DNA from: Buxus sempervirens
Taxonomy: Eukaryota; Streptophyta; Magnoliopsida; Buxales; Buxaceae
Reading direction: 5' to 3'
Assembly (NCBI GenBank): GCA_947561395.2
Contig: OX387185.1
Coordinates: 47,502,602-47,566,601 of the forward strand
DNA: 64,000 nucleotides
Shown here: piece by piece, positions 59,709-64,000 of the stretch
Position numbering within the stretch: position 1 is the first letter of the stretch
How the letters are laid out: each line of letters begins with the position of its first letter
The notes under the pieces: generated by a model
The model's input: the letters and a program-made list of their open reading frames with translations, nothing else
Database searches by the model: none
Told to the model about the DNA's origin: nothing
Made by a program: the position numbers and the translations under genes

Positions 59709-60975
59709 GTTAGACAGAGAATGGTATTTAGTAGTTTTGTTTCCTCTTGCGTTGTTGGTTACTGATGACTGTGTTCAGAAGGATAACGGAAAAGAAAAAG
59801 AAACGGGAACTTTGTTTTGGCAATTCGTTTCCTGCTTGGTGCAATTCCATCCATCAATGTAATCTTCTTTTCCAACAGTTTCCATAGATGGAAGATGTAG
59901 GTGGCTCGAGTTTGGCGCTTTTGGGCATTTTCTTTTCTTTCTCAAATCCCTTGTTTGGCTGGAGTTTTCTTCGTTTTTCTCCTCTCAGGATTTTGGTTTT
60001 TGCTTTGAGCTAGCTGCTGAGGATGGAGAGAGTTCCCCATTTTTCCAATGGAAAGAAAAATGTAGTATCAGTCATAACACAAGCTCAAGGGGGTTGGTTA
60101 CATTTTCTTTTGACCTTCTTTTTCTTCTTCCCTTCTTCTCCTTCTCCTTCTCCTTGTCTTTCTCCTTCTAGCATCTGTTTCAGAGAAGGGGATCTGTAGG
60201 CGTTGTTTGATTTTTCATGTTTCGTTCTTTCAATTTCTGCTTTTAATGGTTACTTTCTGTTGATCCCTTATGAGTTATGGACGAATTTAGATTTGGGATT
60301 TTGGTGGTCGGATTATAATTTTTGGGAGACATGAAGGAAATTAAACCTTTCTAATCATGCAGAAAAGAGGGAGATCGACCTTAGTTCAGTACTGTTTTGT
60401 GGTGCAATCAGGTCGTATTTTTTTTTTTCAATTTTCAATTGATATAGAGTAGAAAGAGCTTATAGTTTGGATAATCTTTAATATATATGTATGGATTAGG
60501 ATAATGATGTTTGCTTTTGTAGAACTGATGATTGTGAGAAAGGAAACCCAAGTTTTGATTGATAAAATAAGCATTAATTTATTAATTAATCTGTTTTTAG
60601 TTTGGTTGCTGCCTCCTGCTCTTTCCTGTTGAGGGAAAGGAAAGGGACAGTATCGTTCGAAATGGTGACGAAAGAACTAATGTTTACTTTCCCTTTTGGG
60701 GTTTTTTTCTAATCTTATTTCTGAAACGGTGGGGTTGTGGACGTGGTGTTTGTTGCTGATCAAAGGTGTGATATTGTTGTCTTTAGATTGGTGATGGTTA
60801 TCTTTATATTTCTTTAATGGATAAGTTTTGATTGAAGTTGAAGCTTACTGAATGGGCAAAATGTTGGTGCTTTACGCCCTTAACCTTATTTTCTGCTCCC
60901 GCCATGGCTTACACTTACAGTAGGTTTGGCTTCACTGAACAATTTGGATTGGGAAGTGATTTCGTCCCCCACTTA

Positions 60976-61444
60976 TGCCACGTTTGGCATTCATCTTGGG
61001 AACTCATTCCAAGGGTTCCAAGGTTTGAATGAGTTCAAGTGGTTAAATGGATGTTTGGTTCTATTTGGAGAATGGTTTTTCCCTAAATGAGTTTTAGAAA
61101 ATACACTACAATTTAGAATAACCCCCTATATAGATTTTAAGAATGAGTTTTGCAAAAGTATGGTGGTACGTCTGTAATATTTTTAAATTCTGAAAGTTAT
61201 ACTTGAAACTTGTTTTAAGGACTTCTTTACATTTTTTTTTTTTTGGTAGTCTAAGGACTTCTTTACATGACAATTGGCACGGACAGATTTGTTATTTATA
61301 AAAACTTCTTTTATATTAAAACAATAGCAAACTTATAACAATTTTTAGTTCTTCAAGAATCAATCTTTACCAGACTTTGAACTCAACCTTTTTTTCAACT
61401 TCTACAAACTCATTCTCAATCCAGTATGAATGCCAAAGAAGGCC
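60976..61444. mobile_element. Harbinger/Tourist-like MITE (about 470 bp)
   Basis: The left end reads tgccacgtttggcattcat and the right end atgaatgccaaagaaggcc, imperfect inverted repeats with a perfect 13-bp core (tttggcattcat and neighbours). Both ends abut TTA (60973-60975 and 61445-61447), the three-base target duplication typical of PIF/Harbinger elements. No coding frame is present. Confidence 0.55.
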
Positions 61445-62836
61445 TTAGGCCCTTCCGGAAATATACCCAACCTTCTTCACCAACATGTCACAGCTTCTTT
61501 TGACCATTTGAGTGGCTTTTAAACTTGATCAAGTTAAGATTAGAGTTTAAAATCTAACCCAGCGCGTCCAAAACATACCCAACCCAAATGAAATAGTTAC
61601 ATTTGGCGTCTGTTGTTGACGTGAGATGTTGCTATGGATTATCTCAAAATTAAACTTGGGTTTGTTTTGTGAAATTTAAAATTGGACCTAAGCTTGAGTC
61701 TGGTTTGGGTGGTTGGCAATGTTATATGGGTAACCCACCCCACCCTTAATGGCTAGGATTTGGTATTGCCTAAATCTGATTAGGGGCGGGTATAGGTTTA
61801 GCTCAACTCACCCCGAATCTAACCTTAATCTCTATTAAAATTAGTTTTTATATATATGACATATTAAAAATACACATTTTATGAATACATATATTATTAA
61901 TTTATATATTCAATTTAAAAATATTTATGTTTTGCATTTTATAATATAGGCTAGTGAACCCTGACCTGATCCGTTACCACCTTATATGGGCGGGTTATGA
62001 GGTAAACCCTTAAGTGTGGGTTAGGGTTTATCAAAACCTGCCCCGTCCTAATATTGATGGGCTCCTACTCAGCCTAAAGTACCCAGGCTGAAGTACCCCT
62101 CATAAATGTGTTCACAAATATGAATCCTAACCCAGCTACCTCAACCAAAACCTGTTTAAAAGTGTAGGTAGATTGGCATGTTGGGACAGAAGATACCACC
62201 TCCATATGGACACTAATCCTACACGTTAAATGGTCCTTGTTGGAGAAGGTTTGAAATCAATTCGTTGCTATCCTAGCTTGCATATGAATGTGAAAAGAAT
62301 TTTTCAAACAAGGATTCAAGGAATTTTGACATCAACCCTAGACCAAACCAATGATTGTGACTGTTAATCCCCTACCAAACTGAACCGACTTCGAACCGAT
62401 CATTCTAACTTGAACACAGAACCGAACATAAATGTATATACAAGTTCAATTTGGTTCAATTCAGTTTAGTAAAGCATGTTTTTAAGTCAACTTTCAGTTC
62501 ATTTTAATCAAAACATCAACCCAAAACCAAATCAAAATTAATTCAGTTTATAACTTCTAAAACCAAAATCAAACCATAGGCTTTGAAACCCAACCAAAAC
62601 CGATGGTGAAAAAGGAGCCAAGCATGACGTAGTGTTTTAAGTCAGTTTGGGTTAGTTAGTTCTTGGTTTTAACCAAACCAAGTTGCACCCCTACGACGAG
62701 ACAAACTAGATTTGTGAGGATGTTCAGTGGTAACCATGACATTGTCAGTTTTTCAGTTTCAGATGTCAAAAGAAAACCCTCGACTATCTACCAAAAACTC
62801 TGAATCTGGGATCTGATTTTATCTCATTGCCTCTAA

Positions 62837-62975
62837 GAGACTGTTTGATATAACTTTTCAATGTTGTTTTTTAACTTTTCAAAATAGAAACAAAGTAATT
62901 TTTCAAAGTAGAAAAATTAAAAACTTCTATTATGAAAAGTTAAAAAGTAATTTTGAAAAGTTATACCAAACAGTC
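62837..62975. mobile_element. Short Tourist-like MITE (about 139 bp)
   Basis: The ends gactgtttgatataactttt and aaaagttataccaaacagtc are inverted copies with one mismatch over about 23 bases. TAA flanks both sides (62834-62836 and 62976-62978). A ctgtttg-type terminus with a TAA/TTA duplication is characteristic of Tourist elements. The interior is A/T-rich and non-coding. Confidence 0.6.
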
Positions 62976-64000
62976 TAAAATAAAGGACCTGCAATGGTCA
63001 TAACTCCGGAAGATAATGACATGATTTCTGGTGCGACTGAGAGTCTAACTAAGAACAATTTTATGGCACCTATCCTTATAATTTTCATGGTTATTGGTGA
63101 GCTGGGTTTATCCACTTCATATTGGAGCATCAATACATTATCAGAGTGCAAGATTTGCTTCTCATTTATAAATTATATAATGGGCATGCCAATATTTGAA
63201 AAAAGAACAACAGAATGTAGGACATAAGACCAAGCCAGCCTTGCCATATCCGGTACTGATTCATGGACATTACTATCCATGTTCATATGCAGCTGTCTCC
63301 AATATGTGCAATCTATTCCACATGCCACATAAATACAACCTGAGGAGAGAAGGTAAATTCCAGACTCAGGTGCACATGATTCTGTCTGGTTGTTAGGTAT
63401 AGGTCATGGAAGACTTTGAGATGATGATATGGTTCAAAACAAAATTCCTAGAAAAAAAAAATGGAGTATAAAGAAATAATTTTGTGATGGGTAACTTATT
63501 CTCATGCTAGAAATGAACATGGGCTCCCTTGCTGTTCTGCAGTATGCCAGCTCCAGACCCATTACTTCATCATATTTTCACACTTAATGATGTCTGAGAG
63601 GAAGCTTCCTTTCTAGGGATGTATCATGAATTCCTTTTATGTGGAAGGCTTTTGTTGGTTTGGTATTAATCCTCAAAAGGCAGATTCATGTGGGGGAAGG
63701 AGAAGGGGACATGTATTTAATAGGCTTTGCTGTATTTTGATCACAATTCACAAGAGGAGGAAAAGGAACTGTTTTATGACCTGTAAATCTGGTGTTGGAA
63801 TTCATGAGGAGCTTATGGTTATGGTTCCTCTCTTGCCTTTCCAGTTAGGATTAGTAAATACAATTGCAGGACCAAGAAAACCCAACTTTGTAAAAGTCAA
63901 AGATGCTTCACATGCTGTGCATTTAAGTCACACAGCAACATGTTTCCAAGGCCATTTCTGCCCCCCAAGTTCCTCCTTTGAACTTATGATCTTTTACTGC

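Larger units (their letters stand above)
59709..64000. other. Non-coding region to the window end
   Basis: Apart from two MITEs and remnants rich in gggcggg or gaaccgaa words (about 61700-62100 and 62340-62700, the latter ending in ttgcacccct as hAT-like elements do), nothing gene-like is seen. The last kilobase has normal intergenic composition. Confidence 0.5.

Noticed and set aside
1-64000. CRISPR arrays, bacterial operons, plasmid or phage modules, rRNA genes
   Set aside because: None seen. The regular repeats here are minisatellites, MITE ends or PPR codon periodicity, and all coding genes have plant nuclear structure.

Overview
This is plant nuclear DNA from a flowering plant. Genes are split by long, AT-rich introns full of retrotransposon debris, and the gene families are typical of land plants: PLS-class PPR, GDA1/CD39 apyrase, CLE peptide, GASA/Snakin, ZF-HD and GT47. 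No bacterial, organellar or viral gene block is visible. The long LINE-laden introns suggest a non-grass angiosperm with a mid-sized or large genome. I cannot name the species from sequence alone.

Layout. 1-6.1 kb: a possible 3' tail of a gene cut by the window edge, then the last two exons (2265-4028, +) of an unrecognised charged, Gln-rich protein, with a tRNA-derived SINE in the intron between them. 6.46-8.01 kb: an intronless PPR gene (+). 9.68-24.44 kb: an eight-exon apyrase (+), an APY6 orthologue. Its coding sequence is 1.6 kb but it spans 14.8 kb because its introns hold several LINE fragments, a hAT-like element and a short insertion that duplicated a splice donor. 25.2-25.9 kb: another hAT-like element. 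26.28-28.52 kb: a second intronless PPR gene (+). 29.7-38.8 kb: a seven-exon membrane RING-CH ubiquitin ligase (+) with one GC-AG intron and a clear TATA box. 42.1-42.4 kb: a CLE45-type signalling peptide precursor (+), facing tail-to-tail a two-exon GT47 exostosin-family glycosyltransferase (-, 43.27-46.40 kb). 49.8-50.5 kb: a four-exon GASA/Snakin peptide gene (-). 50.5-58.7 kb: gene-poor DNA with an LTR-like fragment, fold-back MITEs and a strong hairpin. 58.76-59.68 kb: an intronless ZF-HD homeodomain transcription factor (+). 59.7-64 kb: non-coding DNA with two Harbinger/Tourist-like MITEs.

The genes do not form a pathway or operon; this is ordinary plant gene order. I see no convincing new multi-gene system. 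The most useful observations are structural: the transposon-duplicated splice donor in APY6, the GC-AG intron in the RING-CH gene, the CLE45 orthologue that ends almost immediately after its peptide, the unidentified gene at 2.3-4.0 kb, and several MITEs with readable termini. All coordinates and splice sites were worked out by eye from reading frame and GT/AG signals; no alignment or expression data were available.
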